A stretch of 64,000 nucleotides of DNA from JACKHO01 sp041398745 (GCA_041398745.1 JAWKUB010000004.1:558001-622000), one strand, 5' to 3'. Positions 1 to 9,577 are shown, counted from the stretch's first letter. The notes: generated by a model from the sequence alone, not told the origin. Made by a program: numbers and translations.

Positions 1-442
1 CCAGGCTGAGTGTTCCGGGCTCACATTCGAATGTGACCTCCTGAGCGTTATCCCAGGAGACGGAGTCGCTCATGCGCTCACGTAGCAGTAAGAGCTGCTT
101 TGCGCTGAGATAGGAGGGGGTTCCGCCACCAAAATAAACGACCTGCAACTGCCGCCCCGCAATGGAGGGCTGCCCTTTCAAAAGCTGCAGTTCTTTGTCG
201 AGTGCATCGACATAGTTTTTGATGGTGTCGGCATTCTGCTGCGTGTAGACGCGGAAGTAGCAGAACTTGCAGCGTTTCCGACAGAACGGAATGTGTACGT
301 ACATTCCCAGCGGAACTTTTCGGTCCGGAGGACTGCTGAGTACTTTGTCGAATGAAGGTACTGCGTCGGTCGTCCACTGCGAATAGGGTGGATAATTCGA
401 GACGAAGTAACTGCCGATTTCAGTTTTTGTTTCGGTACTCAT
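1..442 (-). CDS. HemN/HemW-like radical SAM protein, 3' end cut by window edge
   Basis: The frame opens with ATG at 442 and stays open to base 1, giving the first 147 residues. It carries the radical SAM cluster motif CxxxCxxC (Cys54, Cys58, Cys61) in the context YVHIPFC, followed by FGGGTPSYL near residue 108, the glycine-rich SAM-binding segment of the coproporphyrinogen III oxidase/HemW family. Family members bind a 4Fe-4S cluster and S-adenosylmethionine in the cytoplasm; HemN oxidises coproporphyrinogen III and HemW is a haem chaperone. The N-terminal 40 residues before the core are longer than in HemW. The part seen cannot separate HemN, HemW and other HemN-like paralogues, so no symbol is given. 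Confidence 0.85.
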   Translation of the reverse strand, partial: MSTETKTEIGSYFVSNYPPYSQWTTDAVPSFDKVLSSPPDRKVPLGMYVHIPFCRKRCKFCYFRVYTQQNADTIKNYVDALDKELQLLKGQPSIAGRQLQVVYFGGGTPSYLSAKQLLLLRERMSDSVSWDNAQEVTFECEPGTLSL

Positions 443-595
443 CGAACAACGCTGTCTGGGCGAATTGTGGATTCACTATGAAATTAGGCCACACGCAGTG
501 GTGACATTCCGCTACGAACGACCGTCTGTGCTTCATGGTACCATATCAGAAGTCTGGGCTTAATGGAGAGATGCGCATCCCGTGACTGATGCAGC

Positions 596-635
596 AAAAA
601 AACGCCCCGGTGCAAATCCATTCGCACTGGGGCGT
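596..635 (-). terminator. Rho-independent terminator
   Basis: Positions 602-613 and 624-635 form a 12-bp stem with one G-U pair and a 10-base loop. On the minus strand the stem is followed by seven T residues (A run at 596-602). It lies 78 bases beyond the stop of the YHS-like gene and is placed to end that transcript. Confidence 0.85.
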
Positions 636-712
636 CGAAATGTCGGGCCGGTCTGGCAGTCCGTTGCCGTGTGTCAGCCGGACAAGGTTTTGTCGTGAGC
701 AACCACCGGTGC

Positions 713-2527
713 TTACTCGTAGACGGCGTGGCTGCTGGGGGCTGCCGTAAAGGTTTCGAGCGTCTCCACACTGGTGAAGAGATACAGCCGTCCCTGGTAC
801 CACACAGCATGGTCCAGTGATCCTTCAACTTCTTCACCGGTCAGTGCCAGATGAATGACGTCGTTGCCGCGAGAGGCGGGAGCGTATCGCATGGGTTCTT
901 CCAGGAACCGTTCGAGGTTCTCCTCCGATGAGAAACTATACAGTTTGCCATTGAACAGGGCGCTGAATTCTTCATTTGTGTCGAGCAGTTCTCGGTCATC
1001 ACGCAAGGCGACGGCACAGAAGCCTTTCAGGCCAGACATCCCGGTGCGTGAGCGAATGAGAGCCATTTTTTCTTCGCGCTCGTCCTTGGGAGCGGCAGCC
1101 TGGTGGGAGGTCGGTGCCTGAACTATTGACTGGCTCGGGGCAGGTGCCTGCTGTGGTTGAGTTGCCTGAGGAACGGCCGGTAGGCCGGGGGCGAGAACCA
1201 GCGGTGGTGGAGTTTGCAGTGCGGGTGCCGCCGTGTCGGTTGTTGCTGGAATTTCTGCGGTGCCGACACCATTAGCTTCAATCGTGACCGTCGATTCACC
1301 AATCGAAGGCAATTCGGGAACCTGTTCTGGTTCCATTGGTGGCGTTGGTGGAGGCAGCGGGTTCGTGTTTGCAACGACCGCAGGTTCTGTGGCGACTTGC
1401 GTGGCCGCATCGACAACTGGTGCTGGCTCCTGTGGAGCTGGAGTCGTACCGCTTACTGGAATGGGCGGCTGGAACATGTCTTCTTCCAGTGCCAAACCTG
1501 TGTATGGTTTCGACATGTCAGGTTCTGGTGCAGCATCTGCAATTTCCTGTTGCATGACCTCGGCAGAAGGAGCTGGAGCAGTGGTCTGAGCAACTGCCGG
1601 TGGTGCCTCGACAATTGCGGCTGGCTTGTCCACGGGGGCTGGTGTCAGCGTGAGTGCGTCATCGCCACTCGGACGTGTGCCGGTCCAATCTTTCGGAGTG
1701 GCAGGAGTCGTTGGTGCAGCGGGAGGCAAATCAAGGGATGGAGCCTGCAACTTGGGCTGCTGCGTGGCCGCCACGCCTGGCTGGATTGACGGCGGTTCAA
1801 ACTGCGGGCTTGCCGCAACTTGAGGAGCAGGGGAGATGGCTGGCAACTGAGGTGCAGGAGAGATTGGCGGCAGAATATTCGACCTCTCGTCACCTCCATC
1901 AGCGGGAGGTGGAACGAGCAATCCTGCGGAGCTCGGTGAGGCTTTAGGGGTTTCTGCCAGATAGGCTTTCAAATCGCTTCCAGCCGGTGGGACGAGAACG
2001 TCGGCGGACGGTGGAACGAATTGACTTCCGCCCGAGGGACCTAATCCGCCTGGGGGCATAAGAATGTCTTGAGAAGTTACTGCGGGTGCCGTCAGAGGAC
2101 CACTTGGTGCGTTCGGATTCCAGCCTGGAGGCACCAGTTCCAATGACTGATTCCCCTGCGATGCCGAAGCCGTACGCGCCTGCTGCTGGGTGGCAGGGAA
2201 GTCGCTCTTCTTTGGGTAATTCATTCCCGGATCTTGAGGCGGTCCCTGAGGAATTTGAGCGCGTCGCGTGCCGCGGAACAGCTTCTGAAAGAAGCCCACC
2301 TTCTCGACGGGCTCTTCATATTGAACGGGCGTTACGGCAGCTCCAGGCGTGCTCTCTTGAATCGGCTCAAGCTTTGTGATGGCTTGTGTGGGGAGAGTCA
2401 GCTGACGAGGGGGCTGTTGACCGTATGACAAGCCGTGATACAGGAGAGGCGAAGCGAGTCCGCCTCCAATAACTGCCGAAAGGGCCAAACGTCGCAGGGT
2501 TTTCCGAACAATTTGCGACAACTGCAT
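713..2527 (-). CDS. Secreted proline-rich protein with two C-terminal YHS-like domains
   Basis: The 604-residue product starts at ATG 2527, preceded by AAGGAGTG; a GTG seven codons upstream is also open but has no such site. Residues 1-36 form a signal peptide (arginine-rich start, then LALSAVIGGGLASPLLY). Residues 40-490 are low-complexity and rich in Pro, Ala, Gln and Thr. The last 110 residues hold two copies of a YHS-like fold: the first has GFCAVAL then YSFSSEENLERF, the second YQGRLYLFTSVETLETF. The first keeps the family cysteine and the second does not. Such tandem domains are common in planctomycete exported proteins; some YHS proteins bind metals. A spacer or wall-associated protein is plausible, but no function is established. 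The gene is divergent from the LysM gene. Confidence 0.75.
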   Translation of the reverse strand: MQLSQIVRKTLRRLALSAVIGGGLASPLLYHGLSYGQQPPRQLTLPTQAITKLEPIQESTPGAAVTPVQYEEPVEKVGFFQKLFRGTRRAQIPQGPPQDPGMNYPKKSDFPATQQQARTASASQGNQSLELVPPGWNPNAPSGPLTAPAVTSQDILMPPGGLGPSGGSQFVPPSADVLVPPAGSDLKAYLAETPKASPSSAGLLVPPPADGGDERSNILPPISPAPQLPAISPAPQVAASPQFEPPSIQPGVAATQQPKLQAPSLDLPPAAPTTPATPKDWTGTRPSGDDALTLTPAPVDKPAAIVEAPPAVAQTTAPAPSAEVMQQEIADAAPEPDMSKPYTGLALEEDMFQPPIPVSGTTPAPQEPAPVVDAATQVATEPAVVANTNPLPPPTPPMEPEQVPELPSIGESTVTIEANGVGTAEIPATTDTAAPALQTPPPLVLAPGLPAVPQATQPQQAPAPSQSIVQAPTSHQAAAPKDEREEKMALIRSRTGMSGLKGFCAVALRDDRELLDTNEEFSALFNGKLYSFSSEENLERFLEEPMRYAPASRGNDVIHLALTGEEVEGSLDHAVWYQGRLYLFTSVETLETFTAAPSSHAVYE

Positions 2528-2872
2528 TTCACACTCCTTGTAAATCACGGACGCAATCTGACTGCTGCAAGGGAAGCAGACTGGAATTACGACTGACGTG
2601 GCCAGTTAACGCCGTCCTTCGTCAAAGCTATCGACGCATAGGCGGTGCAATGTGCAGAACAGGTACGGTCAACAGCGTTGATTCGACTGCGACAACGCAG
2701 AGATTCGGATCAACCGTACTATCCCGAAAACTCAACGGAAGAGCCCCAAACGCCGCAGTCTCTCAGAAGTAGCTACAACCCCGTGGCGCGGCACAATTCT
2801 CATGTGGAGTGGGCTTCCTAAACACCAGCGAGCCATTTCGGACAACTGCAGCGGCAAGAGTTGCCGATAGCT
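2528..2872. other. Divergent intergenic region
   Basis: 345 bases between two divergently transcribed genes for exported proteins. Both promoters should lie here, but no convincing -35/-10 pair, repeat or small gene was recognised. Confidence 0.5.
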
Positions 2873-3742
2873 ATGGGAAATGAGGACCTCAAACCGTGCT
2901 GTCCCAAGGGAGTGGACCAGCCCACTGGCATTTCTCCAATGCATCGCGATACCAAACTTGGTTTAGCGTTCGGCATGCTCGTTCTCGGGTTTGCCGCAGC
3001 ATTCTGTTTTCCACGTCAGCCTGTCTCCACCAATTCATCTGGGGCTAAGTCCGAGCCCCAGATGGTTGAACTTGTACCCATTCATTCGCACGGAGTGTCG
3101 CCTCCTGAAGCGATTGAGAAAGTTGCCGATGCCGCTTTGCCGTCTCAGCCTTTGGACGGAGAGGTGACTCCATCGCTCCCACAAGAGCAACCACCGCTGG
3201 AGAACCGCACACCCGAACCAGCGCCAACGGGGCAAGCGACAACAACCGACGGTTCACCGGAAACAGAATCGGGTCCTCCCATCGCTCAATCCTCAGGCCC
3301 TAAGCGGACCAGTTTTCCCAAGACGCATGTCGTCAGTGCAGGGGACACGCTGAGCGGTATTGCGCTCACGCATTTGGGGAACAGCCAGAGGTTTTATGAT
3401 GTTTTTCTGGCGAACCGCGATAAGCTGAGCACGCCGGACGATTTGTTGAAAATCGGCATGGTACTGAAGCTACCGAGCCAGCCAGTCGACGCGGAAACTC
3501 CCCCCAGTGCGAACAGCTCCCTCGCTAATACGTCCAACTCCACTAAAGAGGAGGAGCCAGAACCGACGCTGGTCCTCCCCAAGCAGTACGTGGTCAGGGA
3601 AGGGGACACGCTGCTGAAAATTGCCCGTCGGTATTACGGAGATGATCAACGGGCCAAGGAAATTGAAGTGGCGAATCCTGAGGCGGTCGATTCCGGCGTG
3701 CTACGAATTGGGGCGACTCTTGAGTTGCCGCCGGTGAGGTAG
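2873..3742 (+). CDS. Membrane-anchored protein with two LysM domains
   Basis: The product of about 289 residues has one N-terminal membrane segment (GLAFGMLVLGFAAAFCF), a Pro/Glu-rich linker of about 110 residues, and two LysM domains. The first begins HVVSAGDTLSGIA and the second YVVREGDTLLKIARRYYG; each ends with a LxIGxxLxLP strand. LysM domains bind N-acetylglucosamine polymers such as peptidoglycan, so the protein probably spans from the inner membrane to the wall. The start is uncertain: ATG 2873 is used, with TTG 2861 and ATG 2939 (giving MHRDTKLG directly before the membrane segment) as alternatives; none has a strong ribosome binding site. No catalytic domain is present. Confidence 0.8.
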   Translation: MGNEDLKPCCPKGVDQPTGISPMHRDTKLGLAFGMLVLGFAAAFCFPRQPVSTNSSGAKSEPQMVELVPIHSHGVSPPEAIEKVADAALPSQPLDGEVTPSLPQEQPPLENRTPEPAPTGQATTTDGSPETESGPPIAQSSGPKRTSFPKTHVVSAGDTLSGIALTHLGNSQRFYDVFLANRDKLSTPDDLLKIGMVLKLPSQPVDAETPPSANSSLANTSNSTKEEEPEPTLVLPKQYVVREGDTLLKIARRYYGDDQRAKEIEVANPEAVDSGVLRIGATLELPPVR

Positions 3743-3766
3743 AATAGTGCAGCGATTCCCTGAATT

Positions 3767-3791
3767 CACAGACAGGAATGTCTGTGCCACC
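3767..3791 (-). repeat. 25-bp palindromic repeat, copy 1
   Basis: Copy of a dispersed element: GGTGG followed by an 8-bp inverted repeat (CACAGACA and TGTCTGTG) around a four-base loop. It lies in the 87-bp gap between the convergent LysM and beta-propeller genes. Confidence 0.85.
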
Positions 3792-3829
3792 AGACAGTTG
3801 TTGGATGAAAAGCAGGAAATTTACATCGC

Positions 3830-4735
3830 TCACCAGTCCAGACGATAAATACCACCCGTTTCGAAGCCGATGAGGCCCCATTCGCCGATAGCATCGCACT
3901 GCAAATCGACAATTGGCTCCGGGACGCTGGTGGCCCACAGGAGTTCGCCGTCGGAGTCGACCCAGTAGAGGTGGCCTTCGATAGTTGAGGCCAGGAGTCG
4001 TTGCGGTTCAAAGCTGACGCTGAGGTGGCTCACCGTCCCTTCGAGCACGTACGAGCCGAGTGGTGAGCCGCCGCCGTCGTGGGTTTGAATTCCGTGTGAG
4101 AAGCCAGCGAGGTAAATGTGGTCGCCGCTGCCGGTAATGGCCAAGTCGCCGACGTTGTTCCACATTCGTTCCTGCCACACCTCCGCCCCTTTTAAGTCGT
4201 GGCAGCAGAGCAGGCCGTGTTCGGCCGCGGCAATGAGAACGGGATCGGTGGAGCAGAACTGAAGGAACGCGAGAGGGCGGACTGTTTGAAATTCCGCGAT
4301 ACGCTTTTTGCGTTCGTTAAAGATGTAATTGAGCCCGTTCGACATCGCGACGGCAATGTGGTTGCCGTAGGGGCTCATTGTCAGGGCGGTACATGTGTCC
4401 GGCAGGTCGACGGAAAACGTGGACTGCAGATTTCTGTCCAGACGTACGAGGTTGTCGTTTCCAAAGACAACAGCGCCGGCTGACCCGTCATCGCTCCAGT
4501 CCAAGAGTCGAACTGGTTTGGTTTGCCGCATCATGCATTGGATGCGGCCTCTTCCGTCGGCGCGATAAATCGCGGGAGAGTCATCTGCATAGACGACTTC
4601 CCGCGTTTCGCGTGCCAGGGTGAAGGCAGTGAGCGCCCCGTCTGTTCCGAGTCGCCAGGCGACTTTCGGTCCAACACCCTGTCCCACCAACCAGCCAGGC
4701 TGTTCTGTCGGGTTGGGTTCCAGGGGGAGGCTCAT
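3830..4735 (-). CDS. WD40-like beta-propeller protein
   Basis: This 301-residue protein has no signal peptide and consists of short repeated blades, for example LDWSDDGSAGAVVFGNDN, LTMSPYGNHIAVAMSNG, LAITGSGDHIYLAGFSHG and LHWVDSDGELLWA-type segments that match the WD40/PQQ propeller pattern (hydrophobic strand, DG or GN turn, hydrophobic strand). Its ATG overlaps the stop of the upstream S41 protease by four bases (4732-4735), so the two are translationally coupled. It may act as a binding scaffold or reporter linked to the protease; its ligand is unknown. Length would allow about six blades. Confidence 0.7.
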   Translation of the reverse strand: MSLPLEPNPTEQPGWLVGQGVGPKVAWRLGTDGALTAFTLARETREVVYADDSPAIYRADGRGRIQCMMRQTKPVRLLDWSDDGSAGAVVFGNDNLVRLDRNLQSTFSVDLPDTCTALTMSPYGNHIAVAMSNGLNYIFNERKKRIAEFQTVRPLAFLQFCSTDPVLIAAAEHGLLCCHDLKGAEVWQERMWNNVGDLAITGSGDHIYLAGFSHGIQTHDGGGSPLGSYVLEGTVSHLSVSFEPQRLLASTIEGHLYWVDSDGELLWATSVPEPIVDLQCDAIGEWGLIGFETGGIYRLDW

Positions 4736-6384
4736 CGTTGGGTGAATTCCGGGCTTTGGATTTGACGGAGGGCTTCCCGCATGTCGGGATCGTGTTCCAG
4801 GTCGACTTCGCCGAGCAGGAGTTCTTTCGGACCGTCCTGCACGACGACGTCAGGCTGAAGGCCGATCTTACCCCATGTCGTCCCATTCGGCGAGTAAAAC
4901 TTGGCTGTGGTCATCCGGACGGCCGTGCCGAGTCGCATATCGTAGATGCTTTGCACGGACCACTTCCCATAGGAGGTGCGTCCGACAATGCGACCCCGGC
5001 GATGATCGCGGATGGCTCCGGCGACAATTTCACTGGCACTCGCACTGTTCTCATCGACCAGGAGCACGACGGGGACGTCGATTGTTCCCGGACGGTGAGC
5101 ACGGTAGATGACGTTCTGATCAGCCACCCGACCGCGAGTTTCGACGATGACTCCATCACTGATGAAGCGGTCGAGAACTTCGACAGCAGCGGTGAGCAAT
5201 CCACCGGGATTCCCACGGACATCCCAAATGAGGGATCGCATTCCCTGTTGTTGCAGCAGACGCAAGGCCGCATCGAGTTCGGCGACGGTGTCCTGCTGGA
5301 ATCCCGTCATTTGGATATATCCCACGCCGTTACGCTCGTCGACGATTTTGGCGATGGAAATGCTCTTCATTTTTACTTCACGACGACGGCACTCGACTTT
5401 GAACAGATCGGTCCCGCCGCGTGCGACTTCCAAAGCGACCGCACTGCCGCTTTTTCCGCCAAGCAGGTTAGCTGCCTCGTCCGTATTCATTTGGCGAACA
5501 TCTGTACCATCGACACCGACAATGAAATCGCCAGACCGCAATCCCTGCTCAAAGGCGGGGCTGTCGGGCAGTACTTGGATGAGCTTCATTCCCCGGTTGT
5601 CCTGGGCTTCCATGACAATGCCGATGCCAACGAACTCCCCTTTGATATTGCCGTACAGGTCTTGTCGCTTCGAAGGTGTGAGCACGCTACTGTAGTCGTC
5701 CAGGCAATTGGACATACCGAAGACGTATTCCATGATGACCGGACCACTATCCAGACCCACTTCGGCAAAACACAGGTCGCAAATCTCGCTGATGACCTGC
5801 CGATGTTGTCCCTGGTAAGTGATTTGGTAGTTCCAGTAACGGTCATAAAGTTTTCGTTGCAGGGCCTGCAGCTTCTGCTTCGAAGCCCCGAACAGATTCT
5901 CGTCGATGAACTTGTCGTTCTCTAACGCCAGCCACAGGCTCTCAGTTCCATGAGCAACCAGCGAAGAAGTGCTGATCGATTCCACATAATACGACTGGCT
6001 GTTGAACAGCACGTCGTCATAAAGAGCAAGGGATTGATCGCGTGAAAGTGACTTCAGTTGAGTCCGGAATGTCTTGTCGCTGTAACGCGCGGCAATGGCG
6101 TTCTGATGATGGGCGCGGCGCAATCCCTGTTGCAGCAGGGCGTCTTCGGGAAACTGTTTGACTGCTTCCTTGTAGTGGCGGTACGCCTCTTTCCAGCTTT
6201 GGCGGCTTTCGAGTTCCGTACCGATTTTCACGGCGACGCTGGCCGCTGGAATTGTTTCCTGGGCCAATATGGCTGGAACCAGCAGCCAACAGAATAAGAG
6301 GGCAACCACGACACGGAGTCCAATCGAATATCGCTTGGTCCGGTGCGGGCAAACAGACTTATTTGAACACAAAACGTGCGGCAT
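4732..6384 (-). CDS. C-terminal processing protease, S41 family, with PDZ domain
   Basis: The 550-residue protein has a signal or anchor segment at residues 20-41, a helical region with TPR-like spacing (about 45-110), a PDZ domain (about 247-330, with GEFVGIGIVMEA at its start) and the S41 peptidase domain (about 340-515). By alignment with CtpB-type enzymes the nucleophile is Ser449 in DENSASASEI and the base Lys474 in GRTSYGKWSVQS. The family cleaves exported proteins near the C terminus in the periplasm, with PDZ gating. The usual GKG after the catalytic lysine is GKW here. It is the first gene of a two-gene unit with the propeller gene. Confidence 0.9.
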   Translation of the reverse strand: MPHVLCSNKSVCPHRTKRYSIGLRVVVALLFCWLLVPAILAQETIPAASVAVKIGTELESRQSWKEAYRHYKEAVKQFPEDALLQQGLRRAHHQNAIAARYSDKTFRTQLKSLSRDQSLALYDDVLFNSQSYYVESISTSSLVAHGTESLWLALENDKFIDENLFGASKQKLQALQRKLYDRYWNYQITYQGQHRQVISEICDLCFAEVGLDSGPVIMEYVFGMSNCLDDYSSVLTPSKRQDLYGNIKGEFVGIGIVMEAQDNRGMKLIQVLPDSPAFEQGLRSGDFIVGVDGTDVRQMNTDEAANLLGGKSGSAVALEVARGGTDLFKVECRRREVKMKSISIAKIVDERNGVGYIQMTGFQQDTVAELDAALRLLQQQGMRSLIWDVRGNPGGLLTAAVEVLDRFISDGVIVETRGRVADQNVIYRAHRPGTIDVPVVLLVDENSASASEIVAGAIRDHRRGRIVGRTSYGKWSVQSIYDMRLGTAVRMTTAKFYSPNGTTWGKIGLQPDVVVQDGPKELLLGEVDLEHDPDMREALRQIQSPEFTQR

Positions 6385-6821
6385 CGTGATCCCTTTGTTC
6401 AGGGTCTACTGACTTGTAGGACGTCCGAATCGCCACTTCAGAGAGGAGTCCAAGTGTGGTCTCCAGGGAACGTGTGGCGTTTCGACACATCGTTGCTGCG
6501 TTTTGGCAACAGACGACCCTCGAACCTAGGTCACGATGCGCACCAAGGCAAAAGCGTACAAGGATGAATCTACAGTGAAAAACTGCCTGCCTGTTGATTT
6601 CATCAAGGTCGATCCGATTGTTCCGATTACACTGGGGCGCGAACCTGCGTTTCACGGTGAATCTGCGCAGAGATTGCGGATTGTCCGGCCCAATTCGTCC
6701 GTTTCGGGGACCTTTGTAGTGATCAATCAGGTCGCGCTGGCCATTAATCGCTGGTCTGCGGTCCGAATGAGTAGAACGGAACAGCCTGGTTCACGCGGCG
6801 TCCTGTTAAGAGGTGAAGTGA
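6385..6821. other. Intergenic region, no supported gene
   Basis: 437 bases between the S41 protease and the sigma factor gene, both on the minus strand. A plus-strand open frame from 6536 runs 116 bases into the sigma gene antisense and has no recognisable domain, so it is not called. No repeat or terminator stands out. Confidence 0.5.
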
Positions 6822-7448
6822 TTAGCCTTGCGATTGCGGGTCAGCCAGGATGGAGCGTAGTCGCTGAATGGCCCGAAAGTGCCGCATTCCGGCAGCGGCG
6901 GTTGAGAGATTCAAGGCGGCGGCGACATCGCTATTAGAGAGGTGCTCGACGTGCCGCATGATAATGACCTCCCGATCCTGCTCTTCCAACTGGTCAATGG
7001 CACTGAGGAATCGCTGCTCCAGTTCATTTCGAATAGAGGCCGCGGCAGGAGTAAGCTGATCATCCGCCAGTTGCCCAGCCAGGTCGATGGACGACCGGTC
7101 AGGCAGTCCCGTGAGTGCGAGTGGTTGTTCCCGATCCACGGCGCGGCGCTGCGCGTGATGTCGACGGTGTAGATCGATCATACGGTCCTTGGCAATTTGA
7201 CGCAGCCAAATGTGAAACGGGATTTGCGGGTCCTGCAAATACTGTTTCAGTCGCTGAGCCGCTTCCAGCATGACATCCTGAACCACGTCGCTGGCGTCGA
7301 CTCGCTGCGCAATTTGCCGATCGAGTCGCAGCCCGACCATTTTCCGGAGAGCGTCGCGATGATGTTCCAGCAGTTGATTGACCGCCTGGTCACTTCCCTG
7401 TTGGGCCGAGTCCAGCAGGTCCTGCGTATTGTGCTGCTCAGGCCACAT
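6822..7448 (-). CDS. ECF-type RNA polymerase sigma factor (Planctomycetes-type)
   Basis: The 208-residue product starts at ATG 7448 with a GGA about 10 bases upstream; an upstream TTG-type extension of 27 codons has no family similarity. Region 2 contains RVDASDVVQDVMLEA and PFHIWLRQIAKDRMIDLHRRH, and region 4 contains LEEQDREVIIMRHVEHLSNSDVAAAL. The pattern matches the Planctomycetes-type Sig-70 family (TIGR02984-like) recalled from knowledge. Such factors redirect RNA polymerase to small regulons. No anti-sigma gene is adjacent, which is usual for this type; partner kinases or repeat proteins are often elsewhere. Its targets cannot be told from the sequence. Confidence 0.88.
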   Translation of the reverse strand: MWPEQHNTQDLLDSAQQGSDQAVNQLLEHHRDALRKMVGLRLDRQIAQRVDASDVVQDVMLEAAQRLKQYLQDPQIPFHIWLRQIAKDRMIDLHRRHHAQRRAVDREQPLALTGLPDRSSIDLAGQLADDQLTPAAASIRNELEQRFLSAIDQLEEQDREVIIMRHVEHLSNSDVAAALNLSTAAAGMRHFRAIQRLRSILADPQSQG

Positions 7449-7725
7449 GGGCGAGTTCCGTGTCGTTTCTGGCGTCAAGTTAGTGAAATGGCACTTGGTG
7501 CACAGCGTCATAATAGAACTGTGTCCCACTGGAAAGCCAGCAGGGACAATTCAATCTTTGAGTGGGGCTACCATCATCGTCGAGAGAGGCGACTGCCTCT
7601 TTGTAAAACTTGCCAACAGAATTGCAGGCACACCAAAGTGCACACCTTGAGCTTTCTTCGCTAACTACTTGTCGGCGCGGCCATTTCGGTGAATAATGCC
7701 GGTAACCAATGACGGGGAGGTGTGC

Positions 7726-7977
7726 ATGGATCCGGAACGGCTGCAGAAACTGCAGGAAGAGGTTTTTTCCAATTCATGGATATGGATTGGCGCAGTTGTT
7801 GCGATCTTCGTTGGTGGAATGGCGATTTACTGGATTCGTAACTGGTTTCGCGATGGTACAGGTCCTGCCGACTCTGATGATCAAATCTTCCTGGAGATGC
7901 AGGAATTGCATCGACAGGGTCAGATCACGGACGAAGAATTCCGATCCATCAAGAGTCAGTATCGAAATCCCAGTTGA
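7726..7977 (+). CDS. Small membrane protein with SHOCT-like tail
   Basis: The 83-residue product starts at ATG 7726, preceded by a strong GGGGAGG; an ATG ten codons upstream lacks one. It has a single membrane helix (about residues 16-40, SNSWIWIGAVVAIFVGG) and a C-terminal segment LHRQGQITDEEFRSIKSQ, which resembles the short C-terminal (SHOCT) domain with its L.xxGxIT.EEF pattern. SHOCT-type tails are common on small membrane proteins and probably mediate oligomerisation. Function unknown. Confidence 0.75.
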   Translation: MDPERLQKLQEEVFSNSWIWIGAVVAIFVGGMAIYWIRNWFRDGTGPADSDDQIFLEMQELHRQGQITDEEFRSIKSQYRNPS

Positions 7978-8233
7978 CACTGACACCTACCACTTTCGTC
8001 AAACACGCCCCGGCATCCGTTTTTCACAAGGGACTGCCCCGGGAAACGATTTGAATGTCAGCCGTGACATCACCTCTTACGGCTGCGACACGTTCTGTGT
8101 CGGTTCACCGCCACCCGTATCACTTGGTTCAAGATGATCCCCTTAACTTTGTTCCGTATGCCTGTCAGGGAGGCGGCAGCGGATCAGGCAGAAGGTCGTT
8201 AAACAATCGATCGACAGCTCTGAAGGATCCCGC

Positions 8234-9505
8234 ATGGCCTCCAAAGATTTCACACCATCCCGCAAGGGCACTGGTAAAAAAAACGCAAACTGTTCTTTCT
8301 GTGGAAAGAGCTATCGCGATGTCGGTCCGCTCGTTGAGGGGCCCGGTGACGTGTACATATGTGGCGAGTGTATCGACCTGTGCCAGTCAATTCTGGACCA
8401 GGACCGCCGTCGCCGCGGCGAGAGCAAAAAGCTCTTTAACAAAATCCCGACCCCCCGGGAAATTGTCGCGCACCTCGACCAGTTCGTCATTGGCCAGTCG
8501 CATGCCAAAAAGACTATGGCCGTCGCGGTTCACAACCACTACAAGCGGTTGACCCTCGCCGAGGAAATGGACAACGACGTCGATATTGAAAAGTCGAACA
8601 TCTTGTTCATTGGTCCCACCGGATCGGGGAAAACACTCCTCGCCCGTACCATTGCCAAGTTGCTGCAGGTTCCCTTTGCCATTGGCGACGCGACCACCCT
8701 CACCGAAGCTGGCTATGTGGGTGAAGACGTCGAAAACCTCCTGCTCAAGCTGCTCCACTCTGCCGATTTCGATATCGAATCAGCCCAACGCGGCATTATT
8801 TTCATCGACGAAATCGACAAGATTGGCCGCACGAGCCACAACGTCTCGATTACTCGTGACGTCTCTGGCGAAGGTGTGCAGCAGTCACTGCTGAAAATGC
8901 TGGAAGGAACTGTGTCCAACGTACCGCCCCAAGGCGGACGCAAGCACCCCGAGCAGCAGTACATTCAGGTTGACACCTCGAACATCCTGTTTGTGTGCGG
9001 CGGAACGTTTGTCGGCTTGGAAGAAATCATCGCTAAGCGACTTGGTCGCAAAATGATTGGTTTCGGCCACAATCACAAAGACGCCGAAGAGCAGCGTCGT
9101 GAATTGCTGAGCAAAGCCACTGTTGAGGACATCCTGGAATTCGGACTTATCCCCGAATTGCTGGGACGTCTGCCAGTGCTCAGTACACTCGCCACGCTGT
9201 CGGAAGACGAACTGGTTCACGTGCTCACCGAGCCGAAGAACTCGCTGGTTCGTCAGTACCACAAGCTGTTCGAAATGGAAGGTGCCGAGCTCGAGTTCAC
9301 GCCGGAGGCTCTCAAGGAAATCGCCAAGGTTGCCCGGGCGAAGAATACCGGAGCCCGTGGCCTGCGAAGTGTCATCGAGGCAGTCATGTTTGACATCATG
9401 TACGAACTTCCAGACCAGGAACGTGGTGGCAACTACGTCATTACTCCGGAGGTGGTGACCGGCGAAAAGCCGTTGTTTCAGAAAGACGAATCGGCCGCCG
9501 CGTAA
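8234..9505 (+). CDS. clpX: ATP-dependent Clp protease ATP-binding subunit ClpX
   Basis: The 423-residue product matches ClpX in length and order. The N-terminal zinc-binding domain has Cys20, Cys23, Cys43 and Cys46; the AAA+ core has Walker A GPTGSGKT (about 126-133), Walker B IIFIDEIDKI, the pore segment GYVGEDVENLL, and sensor 2 region NTGARGLRSVIE. ClpX is a hexameric unfoldase that feeds tagged proteins to ClpP in the cytoplasm. No clpP or tig gene adjoins it, unlike the common tig-clpP-clpX order; clpX here appears monocistronic and ends in its own terminator. Confidence 0.98.
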   Translation: MASKDFTPSRKGTGKKNANCSFCGKSYRDVGPLVEGPGDVYICGECIDLCQSILDQDRRRRGESKKLFNKIPTPREIVAHLDQFVIGQSHAKKTMAVAVHNHYKRLTLAEEMDNDVDIEKSNILFIGPTGSGKTLLARTIAKLLQVPFAIGDATTLTEAGYVGEDVENLLLKLLHSADFDIESAQRGIIFIDEIDKIGRTSHNVSITRDVSGEGVQQSLLKMLEGTVSNVPPQGGRKHPEQQYIQVDTSNILFVCGGTFVGLEEIIAKRLGRKMIGFGHNHKDAEEQRRELLSKATVEDILEFGLIPELLGRLPVLSTLATLSEDELVHVLTEPKNSLVRQYHKLFEMEGAELEFTPEALKEIAKVARAKNTGARGLRSVIEAVMFDIMYELPDQERGGNYVITPEVVTGEKPLFQKDESAAA

Positions 9506-9530
9506 GTGACATCTCACTGATATCAGTACT

Positions 9531-9577
9531 CAGCCCCGGTTGATCGACTTCGGTCAACCGGGGCTGAACTATTTTTA
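9531..9577 (+). terminator. Rho-independent terminator of clpX
   Basis: A perfect 13-bp stem (9531-9543 with 9554-9566) closes a ten-base loop and is followed by AACTATTTTT. It lies 25 bases after the clpX stop. Confidence 0.92.

Noticed and set aside
4738..5925. 395-residue plus-strand frame antisense to the S41 protease
   Set aside because: Complete overlap with a protease carrying all catalytic residues on the other strand.
6536..6937. 133-residue plus-strand open frame
   Set aside because: It overlaps the sigma factor gene antisense, has no recognisable domain and no good ribosome binding site.
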